From assembly GCA_038227745.1 (NCBI GenBank), contig JBBRPS010000339.1, positions 1 to 10,406 of the forward strand: DNA of 10,406 nucleotides. The letters run 5' to 3'. The first letter of the stretch is position 1. The number at the start of each line of letters is the position of its first letter. Shown here one piece after another: positions 3,789 to 10,302 of this stretch. Source of the stretch: DASPXY01 sp038227745. Its GTDB lineage: Bacteria > Planctomycetota > Planctomycetia > Gemmatales > Gemmataceae. Under the pieces are notes generated by a model that was given only the letters and a program-made list of their open reading frames with translations, was not told where the DNA came from and did no database searches. The translations under genes were made by a program, and so were the position numbers.

Positions 3789-5858
3789 ATGGCCCAATCG
3801 TCGCGGCTCGAAACCGTCACCCTCAAGCAGGCCCGCGAGATCATTCTCTGCATGGCGCACCGGCACAGCGTCCTGCTGCTGTCCGGCCCCGGCGTCGGCA
3901 AGTCCGACATCGTCTACCAGTCGGCCGCGGCCGTCGGCCTGCCGTGCCGTTCCCTCGTCGGCACGCAGATCGCGCCGGAGGACGTCAGCGGCATCCCGCG
4001 CATCGTCGGCGAGCGCTCGGTCTTCTGCCCGCCGCGCGTCCTCCTGCCGGAAAAACCGGAGCCGTTCTGTCTCTTTCTCGACGAGCTGCCGGCCTGCACG
4101 CCCGACATTCAGAAGGCGTTCTACGCCCTGCTCCTCGAACGCCGGCTCGGCGAGCACCCCTTGCCGGCGGGCACCTGGGTGGTGGCGGCAGGCAACCGCA
4201 TCGAGGACCGCTCCCTGGTCCGCGCCCTCAGCAGCGCCCTCGTCAACCGCGTCATCATCCTGCAGGTGCGCGTGGACATCGGCGAATGGCTGGCCTGGGC
4301 GCGCGGCCAAAACCTCCGCCCCGAGATCGTCGCCTTCATTGAAGAACACCCCGACGCCTTGCAGCGGTCGGTGCCCGACCGGCCGGTGCCGTTCTCGACG
4401 CCGCGGGCGTGGGCGACGCTGGCACGCGCCTTCGACCTGGCGGAGGCGGCGGGACAGCTCACCCCAGCCATCCGCCTGGCCCTGGCCGTGGGCCGCGTCA
4501 GTGTTGCCGACGCCGAGCGGTTCTGCCTCCGCGCCGAACGGCAGCGCCTGCTCGGCGTCTCGGTCAGCGGCATCGCCCTGCCCCCCGAAGTCGCCGGCGC
4601 GCTCCGCGAGCGGGGCGTCACCAGCCTGGGCCAGATCCTCGCGGACGAGGCCGGGCGGCCTGGCGAGGCCGCTGAAGCGCAGCACCCGGGCCTCGTCCTG
4701 ACCGTTGCGGGCAGTCCGCGCCGCTCCAGCAAGACGGCGGCAGCGACCGCGCTGCAGTCTCACTTGGGGCTGCTCGGCTACCCGGAGGAATGGCTGACCG
4801 TCGATGGCGCATCGCTGCGCCTCCGGTTCAAGGACCCCGCGACCGTCACCGTGCGCCTGTCGCAGGCCAAGGCGCTGGTGCAGTGCCTGGCCGCCGAGCA
4901 CAGCCTCCTGCTGCAGGCGCCGCCCGGCGTCGGCAAGACGGCCATCGTCGCCGAGGCCGCCGCCGAGGCGGGGCTGGCGTGTCGGTCGCTGCTCGGTACG
5001 CAGATCGCGCCGGAAGACGTCAGCGGCATCCCGCGCATCGTCGGCGAGCGCTCCGTCTTCTGCCCGCCGCGCGTCCTCCTGCCCGAGAACGCGGAACCAT
5101 TCTGCCTGTTCCTCGACGAACTGCCGGCCTGCACGGCCGACGTGCAGAAGGCGTTCTACCCGCTGCTGCTGGAGCGGCGCCTGGGCGAGCACGAGCTGCC
5201 CGCCGGGAGCTGGGTCGTCGCCGCCGGCAACCGCACCGAGGACCGGGCGCTGGTCCGCGACCTCAGCGCCGCCCTGGTCAACCGGCTGTTCCTCCTGCAG
5301 GTGCGCGTCGATGCCGACGAGTGGTTCCAGTGGGCCGGCCGCGAGAAGGTGCGCGAGGAGGTCGTGCTGTTCCTGCGGCACATCCCCGAGGCGCTGATGC
5401 GGCCCGTGCCCGCCGAGCCGGTGCCGTTCTCGACGCCGCGGGCCTGGGCCATGTTCGCCGAGGCCCTCGACCTGGCCGAGCGTGGCGGCATCCTGACGCG
5501 CGACATCCGCCGGGCCCTCGCCTTCGGCCGCGTCTCGCCCGAGGACGCCGCCATGTTCTGCGCCATGACCGAGGAGAATATCGCCCGCCTGCGCCTGGCA
5601 GATTACTACGTCGAGCACCCCGAGGAACTGCCCGCCACCGAGGCCGCCCGCTGGTTCCTCCTCAACCGTATTCGCCGCCTGGCAGAGTCGGGGGCGCTGA
5701 AGCAGCACGGCCCCAAGGTGATCGACCGCTTCCTGCGGTCGCTGTCGCAGGAGCACCGGCTGACCATGCTGCTCGACATGGTCCGCCTGTGGGGCGAGCT
5801 GGGGGCCGACGAACTGATGATGGAGACGCTCTGCGAGGTTACGGGGGTGAAGCCATGA
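3789..5858 (+). CDS. Tandem MoxR-like AAA+ ATPase (two modules in one chain)
   Basis: A 689-residue cytosolic protein with two complete MoxR-type AAA+ modules offset by exactly 345 residues. Module 1 has Walker A GPGVGKS (33-39), Walker B LFLDEL (95-100), an AAGN sensor-1 element (Asn136), an arginine-finger candidate in ALVNR (Arg154) and PFSTPRAW (201-208). Module 2 has PPGVGKT (378-384), LFLDEL (440-445), Asn481, Arg499 and PFSTPRAW (546-553). Both look catalytically intact. A linker of about 140 residues separates the modules and a helical tail follows about 590. MoxR ATPases usually have one module and work as hexamers with a VWA partner to remodel or activate target proteins; here the VWA partner follows with an ATGA overlap. 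ATG 3789 is chosen for its AGG-type site and closeness to the domain; ATG 3747, with GAGG upstream, is an alternative adding 14 residues. A 31-residue block (58-88 and 403-433) is identical in both modules. Confidence 0.9.
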   Translation: MAQSSRLETVTLKQAREIILCMAHRHSVLLLSGPGVGKSDIVYQSAAAVGLPCRSLVGTQIAPEDVSGIPRIVGERSVFCPPRVLLPEKPEPFCLFLDELPACTPDIQKAFYALLLERRLGEHPLPAGTWVVAAGNRIEDRSLVRALSSALVNRVIILQVRVDIGEWLAWARGQNLRPEIVAFIEEHPDALQRSVPDRPVPFSTPRAWATLARAFDLAEAAGQLTPAIRLALAVGRVSVADAERFCLRAERQRLLGVSVSGIALPPEVAGALRERGVTSLGQILADEAGRPGEAAEAQHPGLVLTVAGSPRRSSKTAAATALQSHLGLLGYPEEWLTVDGASLRLRFKDPATVTVRLSQAKALVQCLAAEHSLLLQAPPGVGKTAIVAEAAAEAGLACRSLLGTQIAPEDVSGIPRIVGERSVFCPPRVLLPENAEPFCLFLDELPACTADVQKAFYPLLLERRLGEHELPAGSWVVAAGNRTEDRALVRDLSAALVNRLFLLQVRVDADEWFQWAGREKVREEVVLFLRHIPEALMRPVPAEPVPFSTPRAWAMFAEALDLAERGGILTRDIRRALAFGRVSPEDAAMFCAMTEENIARLRLADYYVEHPEELPATEAARWFLLNRIRRLAESGALKQHGPKVIDRFLRSLSQEHRLTMLLDMVRLWGELGADELMMETLCEVTGVKP

Positions 5859-7117
5859 CGACGGCCGTTGATCGGGAAGTGCTGGAGAAGGTGCAGGAGG
5901 GCTTCCGTCGGCTGGGGCTGACGCTGCCCTACTTCGCGGGCCTGATCCAGAAGATCGAGGTGCGGCTCGACCACCGCGTCCCGACCGTGGGGATCTTCGC
6001 CTCGGGCCGGCTCCCCGTGAACCCGGACTTCGTGCGCTCGCTCTCGTCGCAGGACCTGCAGTTCGTGCTGGCGCACGAATTGTACCACCTGACTCTGCGC
6101 ACCCACGAGCGGTCCGCCGGCACCGACCCGCTCGACTTCAACTTTGCGCACGATTACATCATCAACGACATGCTCCGCGAGGAATTACAGTACGAGCGCA
6201 TCCCGGCCGGCGGCCTCGACTGGGCCGGCGCCCGCTTCCTGTCCGCCGAGAAGATCCTGGGGGAGATGAAGCGCAACCCGAACCTACGGCCGTCCGCCTC
6301 GTGGGACCAACTGCTCGGCGGCGAGGCAGGGGACGGCGAGGGACAGCCGCAGGACGGCCCCGGCCAGGGATCCGGACCGGGACCGCGCGGCGATGTCCTC
6401 GACAGCGCCCTCGAAAGGCAGATGTTCCCCGAGGCGCGGCCCGGCGAGCAGGAGGGGCGCGTCCGCGCGGTACAGGAACAGGCCGCGCGGGCGGTCAGCC
6501 TGCAGGCGCTCATGGAATCGATGAGCGGCCGCGGCAAGGGGAGCGAGGCCGGTGGGGCGGAGGGAACGGTCGCCGCCTTGCGGGGCTGGTATCGGCCGCC
6601 GTGGGAGCTGGCGCTGCAGCGCTGGCTGGAGTCCGTGGCCCCGAGCGACCGCAGCTACGCTCGCCCGTCGCGCCGTGGCGCCGACCGCACCGACGTGGTC
6701 CTGCCCGGACGCAAGCGCGAGGGCTGGACGCTGCACGTCGTCCTCGACACCAGCGGTTCGATGGTCGAGGAAGTGCCGCGGGCGCTGGGCGCCATCGCCG
6801 ACTTCTGCGAGGCCATCGGCGTCGAGTCGGTCCACCTGATCCAGTGCGACACGGCGGTCGGCAGCGATGAAATCCTCGCTCCCGCGGAGGTCGCCCGCTG
6901 GCGCGTCACAGGCTTCGGCGGCAGCGATCTGACGCCCGCCATGCTGCGCCTCGCCGAGGATCCCGAGGTCGCGGTGGCGATCGTGCTGACCGACGGGGAG
7001 ATCGACTACCCTCACGAGCCGGTGCCCTACAGCGTCCTGTGGGTGCTGCCGGAGTGGAAGAACCCGCGCGACTTCACGCCGCGCTACGGCAAGGTCATCG
7101 CCATGACACACGTCTGA
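5855..7117 (+). CDS. HExxH metallopeptidase-like / VWA-like protein (DUF2201 family)
   Basis: A 420-residue protein with two domains. Residues 1-150 carry a zinc-peptidase-type motif HELYHLTLRTH (His74, Glu75, His78), followed by NFAHDYIIND (96-105), the arrangement of the DUF2201 N-terminal metallopeptidase-like domain. A Gly/Gln/Pro/Asp-rich flexible linker spans about 155-180 and a helical segment runs to 260. The C-terminal VWA-like domain has a metal-ion-dependent adhesion site: DTSGSM (298-303), a threonine in GGSDLTPA (Thr360) and LTDGE (Asp380). VWA proteins of this kind work with MoxR ATPases, and the ATPase is immediately upstream with a 4-base overlap. No signal peptide is seen, so it should act in the cytosol. 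Whether the HExxH domain cleaves proteins or only binds metal is unknown. The frame is open far upstream (to 4790), but that part is the shadow of the ATPase gene. Confidence 0.9.
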   Translation: MTTAVDREVLEKVQEGFRRLGLTLPYFAGLIQKIEVRLDHRVPTVGIFASGRLPVNPDFVRSLSSQDLQFVLAHELYHLTLRTHERSAGTDPLDFNFAHDYIINDMLREELQYERIPAGGLDWAGARFLSAEKILGEMKRNPNLRPSASWDQLLGGEAGDGEGQPQDGPGQGSGPGPRGDVLDSALERQMFPEARPGEQEGRVRAVQEQAARAVSLQALMESMSGRGKGSEAGGAEGTVAALRGWYRPPWELALQRWLESVAPSDRSYARPSRRGADRTDVVLPGRKREGWTLHVVLDTSGSMVEEVPRALGAIADFCEAIGVESVHLIQCDTAVGSDEILAPAEVARWRVTGFGGSDLTPAMLRLAEDPEVAVAIVLTDGEIDYPHEPVPYSVLWVLPEWKNPRDFTPRYGKVIAMTHV

Positions 7118-7129
7118 GCCGGTGCGTCC

Positions 7130-7210
7130 CGTTTAGACGCGGTTCGCAGAACCGCGCGCGCCTGCACCAGGGATCGCCCCAGACGCGGTTCTGCGAACCG
7201 CGTCTAAACG
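7130..7210. repeat. Perfect 27-bp inverted repeat with nested palindromes
   Basis: The arm at 7130-7156 is the exact reverse complement of 7184-7210, and 27 bases lie between. Each arm also contains its own short hairpin (GCGGTTC-GCA-GAACCGC), so the DNA can form one long cruciform or two small hairpins, as in paired REP units (BIMEs). It lies 12 bp after the VWA gene and could end or attenuate its transcript, but there is no U-run. The form suggests a dispersed repeat family of this genome. Confidence 0.85.
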
Positions 7211-7238
7211 AACACAAGCGTCCGAGGAGGAGAAGACC

Positions 7239-7637
7239 ATGAAAGTAATCGAACAACTCATCGCCTACTTCGAGGAGCGCGGCAGGCTGACGCCGCAACA
7301 GCTCGCGCAGCTCGTGGAGAAGGGGTACTGGGGCCAGTACACCAGCGCCGACCTGCGCTCGCTGGAAAAAAAGATCGACCAAAGCTTCTTTTTTCAGGTG
7401 ACCGGCGAGGCGAACGGGCCGGTGTGGGGCACCGACGTCTACACCTCCGACTCGTCCCTCGGCACCGCCTGCGTCCACGCCGGCCTACTGAGGCCCGGGG
7501 AGAGCGGCGTCATCAAGGTGACGATGGTGCAGCCCATCGCCGTCTACCGCGGCTCGACGCGCAACGGCGTCGGCAGCCGCGACTGGACGACCGGCTGGTC
7601 GGGGGCGTACCGCGTGGATCTGATCAAGAAAGGATAG
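7239..7637 (+). CDS. LCCL-domain protein
   Basis: A 132-residue protein. The N-terminal 55 residues form helices (VIEQLIAYFEERGRLTPQQLAQLVEKGYW, then DLRSLEKKIDQSFFF) of unknown family. From about 59 to 130 comes an LCCL domain, recognised by GPVWGTDVYTSDSSLGTACVHAG, the central PGESGVIKVTM and YRGSTRNGVGSRDW. LCCL domains were described in extracellular animal proteins, where they bind lipids or sugars; bacterial versions occur in planctomycetes and relatives. This copy keeps a single cysteine in the TACVHAG motif and has no signal peptide, which argues for a cytosolic place. A very strong ribosome-binding site, GAGGAGGAG (7224-7232), precedes ATG 7239. It lies 121 bp after the MoxR-VWA pair on the same strand, with a hairpin between, so cotranscription is possible but not shown. 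Confidence 0.85.
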   Translation: MKVIEQLIAYFEERGRLTPQQLAQLVEKGYWGQYTSADLRSLEKKIDQSFFFQVTGEANGPVWGTDVYTSDSSLGTACVHAGLLRPGESGVIKVTMVQPIAVYRGSTRNGVGSRDWTTGWSGAYRVDLIKKG

Positions 7638-7772
7638 TCAGGCAAGTCTGAAGTCGTTTCGGTCAAAGTTTGTTGAACCCCTTGAAGACTCTCCGGGAGC
7701 GTGGGAGAATCGCCGCGGTGGTTGGTGCGCCCCGGGCGCCAAGCGAAGTCGGTGAGGAGGGACGTGGACCGT

Positions 7773-7826
7773 ACACAAGCCCGAAGCGCCAGCGCGGGAT
7801 CCCTCGCTGGCGCGTCGGGCTTGTAT
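7773..7826. repeat. Palindromic repeat, copy 1
   Basis: Left arm 7773-7798 and right arm 7801-7826 pair at 23 of 26 positions with almost no loop (AT). The arm core ACAAGCCCGA(A/C)GCGCCAGCG is shared with copy 2 at 7843-7908. It belongs to a dispersed family that I recall as frequent in Gemmata-type genomes. Confidence 0.85.
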
Positions 7827-7842
7827 CCCGGCTCGGTCCAGG

Positions 7843-7908
7843 GGCACACAAGCCCGACGCGCCAGCGAGGGACCATCCCCCCTCGCTGGCGCATCGGGCT
7901 TGTGTGCC
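7843..7908. repeat. Palindromic repeat, copy 2
   Basis: Left arm 7843-7871 and right arm 7880-7908 pair at 28 of 29 positions around an 8-base loop. The arms carry the same core as copy 1 and only 16 bases separate the two copies, so they are either a composite element or two insertions. The better arm match suggests it is the younger or better preserved unit. Confidence 0.9.
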
Positions 7909-7958
7909 GCGGCCTCTCGGCCGCCCGCAGCAACCTCAAACCTCTTGAAAGATGGGAA

Positions 7959-8444
7959 ATGACCGTGGCACAAATCGTCAGCATCACCGGCACCCCCGCG
8001 GACGTCGAACGCCGTCCCGCGGACCGCTACGCACGTGTCGCGGTCGAGCGGGCCACCTTGCAGCAGGGACGCGGGATCGAGGGGGACGTCAAGAGTCGCG
8101 GCGGTGACCGCCAGTTGAATGTCATGCGCGCCGAGACGGTGGCGGAGTTGCGCGAGGAAGGGTTTCGGGTGGCGCCCGGCGAACTCGGCGAACAGTTGGT
8201 GATCGCCGGCCTCGATGCGGACGTGTTGGCCGTCGGGGGTCGCCTGCGCCTCGGCGCCTCGGCGGTCCTCGAGGTCACCGCTCCGCGGACGCCTTGCAGC
8301 CGGTTCGCTCACATTCAGGGGAAGTCGATCGAGGCCGCCCGGGGGAGGATCGGTGTCATGGCCCGGGTCGTCCAGGGGGGCGACATCGCCGTCGGCGGAG
8401 CGGTGGCGGTCGAGGAGGCGAGCGCGACACGCCCGGGCGGCTGA
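7959..8444 (+). CDS. MOSC domain-containing protein
   Basis: A 161-residue cytosolic protein consisting of one MOSC domain (the C-terminal domain of molybdenum cofactor sulfurases). Signs are the opening VAQIVSITGTPAD, GIEGDVKSRGGDRQLNVM near residues 40-57, PGELGEQLVIAGLD, LRLGASAVLEVT, and the conserved cysteine in RTPCSRF, which in this family carries sulfur or contacts the cofactor. The family is thought to handle sulfur or molybdenum cofactor chemistry; a specific substrate cannot be read here. Single-domain MOSC proteins of this size are normal. ATG 7959 is chosen because the domain begins there; its ribosome-binding site is weak (GATGGGAA). It converges on the EF-hand gene with a shared terminator at 8454-8493. 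No molybdenum genes are nearby. Confidence 0.88.
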   Translation: MTVAQIVSITGTPADVERRPADRYARVAVERATLQQGRGIEGDVKSRGGDRQLNVMRAETVAELREEGFRVAPGELGEQLVIAGLDADVLAVGGRLRLGASAVLEVTAPRTPCSRFAHIQGKSIEAARGRIGVMARVVQGGDIAVGGAVAVEEASATRPGG

Positions 8445-8453
8445 ACGGTCAAG

Positions 8454-8493
8454 AGAACAGGGCCGCCGGCAAGCATGCCGGCGGCCCTGTTCT
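8454..8493. terminator. Bidirectional hairpin terminator
   Basis: A perfect 17-bp stem (8454-8470 with 8477-8493) around the loop AAGCAT, extendable by one A-T pair. The core is GC-only (GGGCCGCCGGC) flanked by AGAACA/TGTTCT, giving a T-containing tract on both strands. It sits 10 bp after the MOSC stop and 24 bp from the stop of the convergent EF-hand gene, the expected place for a terminator serving both. Confidence 0.75.
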
Positions 8494-8517
8494 CCCCCGC
8501 GGACGGACTCGACGCGG

Positions 8518-10287
8518 TCAGCGCGGCTGCCGGGACTTCCGCAACGATTCATCGAACCGGACCGCCTCCTGCAGGCTGATGAGGCCATCGCCGTCGCTGT
8601 CGATGCGGCGGAACAGCTCGTCGCTGCCGAGGAACTCGCGGCGCGAGACGTCGCCGTCGCGGTTGCGGTCCATCTTCTGGAACCACAGCGGGCCGTGGCC
8701 GCGCGCCGGCAGCGGGCCGGAATTCATCCCCAGCGCCTCGAAGATCGCGAAGGGGTTGTTGCCCTCGCCGCCGGTGCCCTGGTCGAAGCGGAACAGGTAG
8801 CTGTGCGGGATCTCCGCCTGGCTGATCGCCCCGTCGCCGTCCCGGTCCAGCTCGTCCACCAGCCGCACCATCGCATTGATCTCGCGCAGGCTCAGGCGGC
8901 CATCGCGGTCGGCGTCGAACAGGTCGAACAGGCCGTGACCGCCGTCCGCGAAGGTCAGCGACACGCAGCTGACCGCCGTCCGCGTCTGGAAGTCCTCGAC
9001 CGTCTCGAAGAACGCCAGCACCTCCTTCTCGTACAGCTTGCCATCGCCGTCGCGGTCCATCATCTTGAAGCTCCGGGCGAAGGTGCTCGAGCGGGCCTCC
9101 TTCTCGTCGAGGTAGCCGTTGTTGTCCTTGTCGGCCTGCTGGAACTGCGCCTGCAGCGCCTGCCGCAGGAAGAACCCGATCTGGGCCCGCGGCTTGGCCT
9201 CGCCGACGCGCACGCCGACCCGCTCACCCGTGAACAGCAGCGTCGCCGTGTCCACCGACCGGGTAATGCGCACGTCCTTGCCTTTGCACTTGACCAGCTC
9301 GACCGCCGCCTCGCCGGGTTTGTGCTCGCCGATGCGGATCACGAAGTCGAGGTCCGGGCTGCGCGGGAGGAAGCGGGCCAGTTCCTCGGAGTCCAGCTCG
9401 CCGTTGCCGTCGCGGTCGAGCTGCGCGAAACTCTCCTCGTCAAGGCCGATGTCCTGCCGGGTCAGCGTCCGCTTCGCCGCCTTGCCCTTCTTCGCGCCGT
9501 AGCGGCCGAGGAGGAGCTGCGCCACGTGGCGCGGGGTGGTCACCGCGGAGACCAGGAACACGGTTTCGTTGCCGGCCGCCGGGCCGGCCGGCCCGGTCTG
9601 CGCGTAGGCCGCGTTGAACCCGAGGTTGAACGGGGTGAAGTCGGGCAGCAATTCCTTGGGGATGATGACCTCGTCCTCGTCCAGGTCGAGCTTGCGGAAC
9701 AGGGCGGGCGCCGCCGCCAGCTCCTGGCGCGACAGCTTGCCATCCTTATTGGTGTCGAGGAGCTTCATCAAGGCCTTGTTCAGCTCGGCGGCGGACGGCG
9801 TCTGCATGGCGAAGGGCATGCCGCCGCGCGGCCGGTTGTTCTTCTGGGCCTCGGCGTGGATCTGGAACGGCGCCAGGCCGGACTTGCGGTAGAACGCCGT
9901 GAACTCGGCGCGGGTGACCTTGCCGCTCTTGTCGGCCCCCTTGAGGGTCGGCCCGGAGGCGTTGAAACCGCCGAACAGGAAGTTCGCGGAGAAATACGAG
10001 GGCTGCGGTGCCCGCTCGGCCTCCTCGCGACTGAGCACGCCGTCGCCGTCGGTGTCGGCGTACTTGAACAGGTAGTCGATGAACTCGCCCCAAACTTTTT
10101 CGAGCGGCTTGCCGTCCACGCGGACGTCCACGCGGACCAGCAGCGGCCGCGACTCACTCAGGAAGACGATGTCGTAGGCCCCGGGCGCGGCAGTCTGCTC
10201 CTGCGGCGGAGCGGGCGGCTGGGCGGCGGGCACGAAGCCGGCGCCGAGCAGCGTGAGCGCGACGAGGCAAGGAATACCGATCTTCAT
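8518..10287 (-). CDS. Secreted multi-EF-hand calcium-binding protein
   Basis: A 589-residue protein with a signal peptide (MKIGIPCLVALTLLGAGF, then an AAQPPAPP cleavage region near 20) followed by eleven EF-hand-like loops at about 78, 118, 178, 201, 291, 386, 411, 458, 481, 540 and 563. Most keep Asp at positions 1, 3 and 5, Gly at 6 and Glu at 12 (for example DRDGDGKLYEKE, DSDGDGLISLQE). The loops at 118 (ADKSGKVTRAE) and 201 (DLDEDEVIIPKE) are degenerate. Ca2+ binding outside the cytosol is inferred. Large secreted EF-hand proteins are common in planctomycetes, but their job is mostly unknown. The start at 10287 is chosen over ATG 10302 because a strong GGGAGGT site (10294-10300 on the minus strand) lies just upstream and the signal peptide starts with MK. 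It converges on the MOSC gene. Confidence 0.9.
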   Translation of the reverse strand: MKIGIPCLVALTLLGAGFVPAAQPPAPPQEQTAAPGAYDIVFLSESRPLLVRVDVRVDGKPLEKVWGEFIDYLFKYADTDGDGVLSREEAERAPQPSYFSANFLFGGFNASGPTLKGADKSGKVTRAEFTAFYRKSGLAPFQIHAEAQKNNRPRGGMPFAMQTPSAAELNKALMKLLDTNKDGKLSRQELAAAPALFRKLDLDEDEVIIPKELLPDFTPFNLGFNAAYAQTGPAGPAAGNETVFLVSAVTTPRHVAQLLLGRYGAKKGKAAKRTLTRQDIGLDEESFAQLDRDGNGELDSEELARFLPRSPDLDFVIRIGEHKPGEAAVELVKCKGKDVRITRSVDTATLLFTGERVGVRVGEAKPRAQIGFFLRQALQAQFQQADKDNNGYLDEKEARSSTFARSFKMMDRDGDGKLYEKEVLAFFETVEDFQTRTAVSCVSLTFADGGHGLFDLFDADRDGRLSLREINAMVRLVDELDRDGDGAISQAEIPHSYLFRFDQGTGGEGNNPFAIFEALGMNSGPLPARGHGPLWFQKMDRNRDGDVSRREFLGSDELFRRIDSDGDGLISLQEAVRFDESLRKSRQPR

Positions 10288-10302
10288 GCGCGTACCTCCC
10301 AT

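Larger units (their letters stand above)
7638..7958. other. Gene-free stretch with tandem palindromes
   Basis: No gene is supported here. The first 130 bases are unremarkable apart from CTTGAA words near both ends (CCCCTTGAAGAC at 7678, CCTCTTGAAAG at 7940). The rest is taken up by the two related hairpins at 7773-7826 and 7843-7908. The promoter of the MOSC gene must lie between about 7909 and 7950 or further upstream; no clear -35/-10 pair is seen. Confidence 0.6.

Noticed and set aside
3648..5756. A 702-residue open frame on the minus strand opposite the MoxR gene
   Set aside because: It is the antisense shadow of a high-GC gene with clear AAA+ motifs on the plus strand; its own product is low-complexity and Arg/Gln/Gly-rich with no recognisable domain.
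4790..5854. Long upstream extension of the VWA gene frame
   Set aside because: It overlaps the second ATPase module and reads as Arg/Gly/Ala-rich sequence; the VWA protein starts at 5855 with ATGA coupling and domain-like sequence begins there.
7773..7908. CRISPR array
   Set aside because: Only two repeat units are present, each is a full-length palindrome, the spacing is irregular and no cas genes are near.
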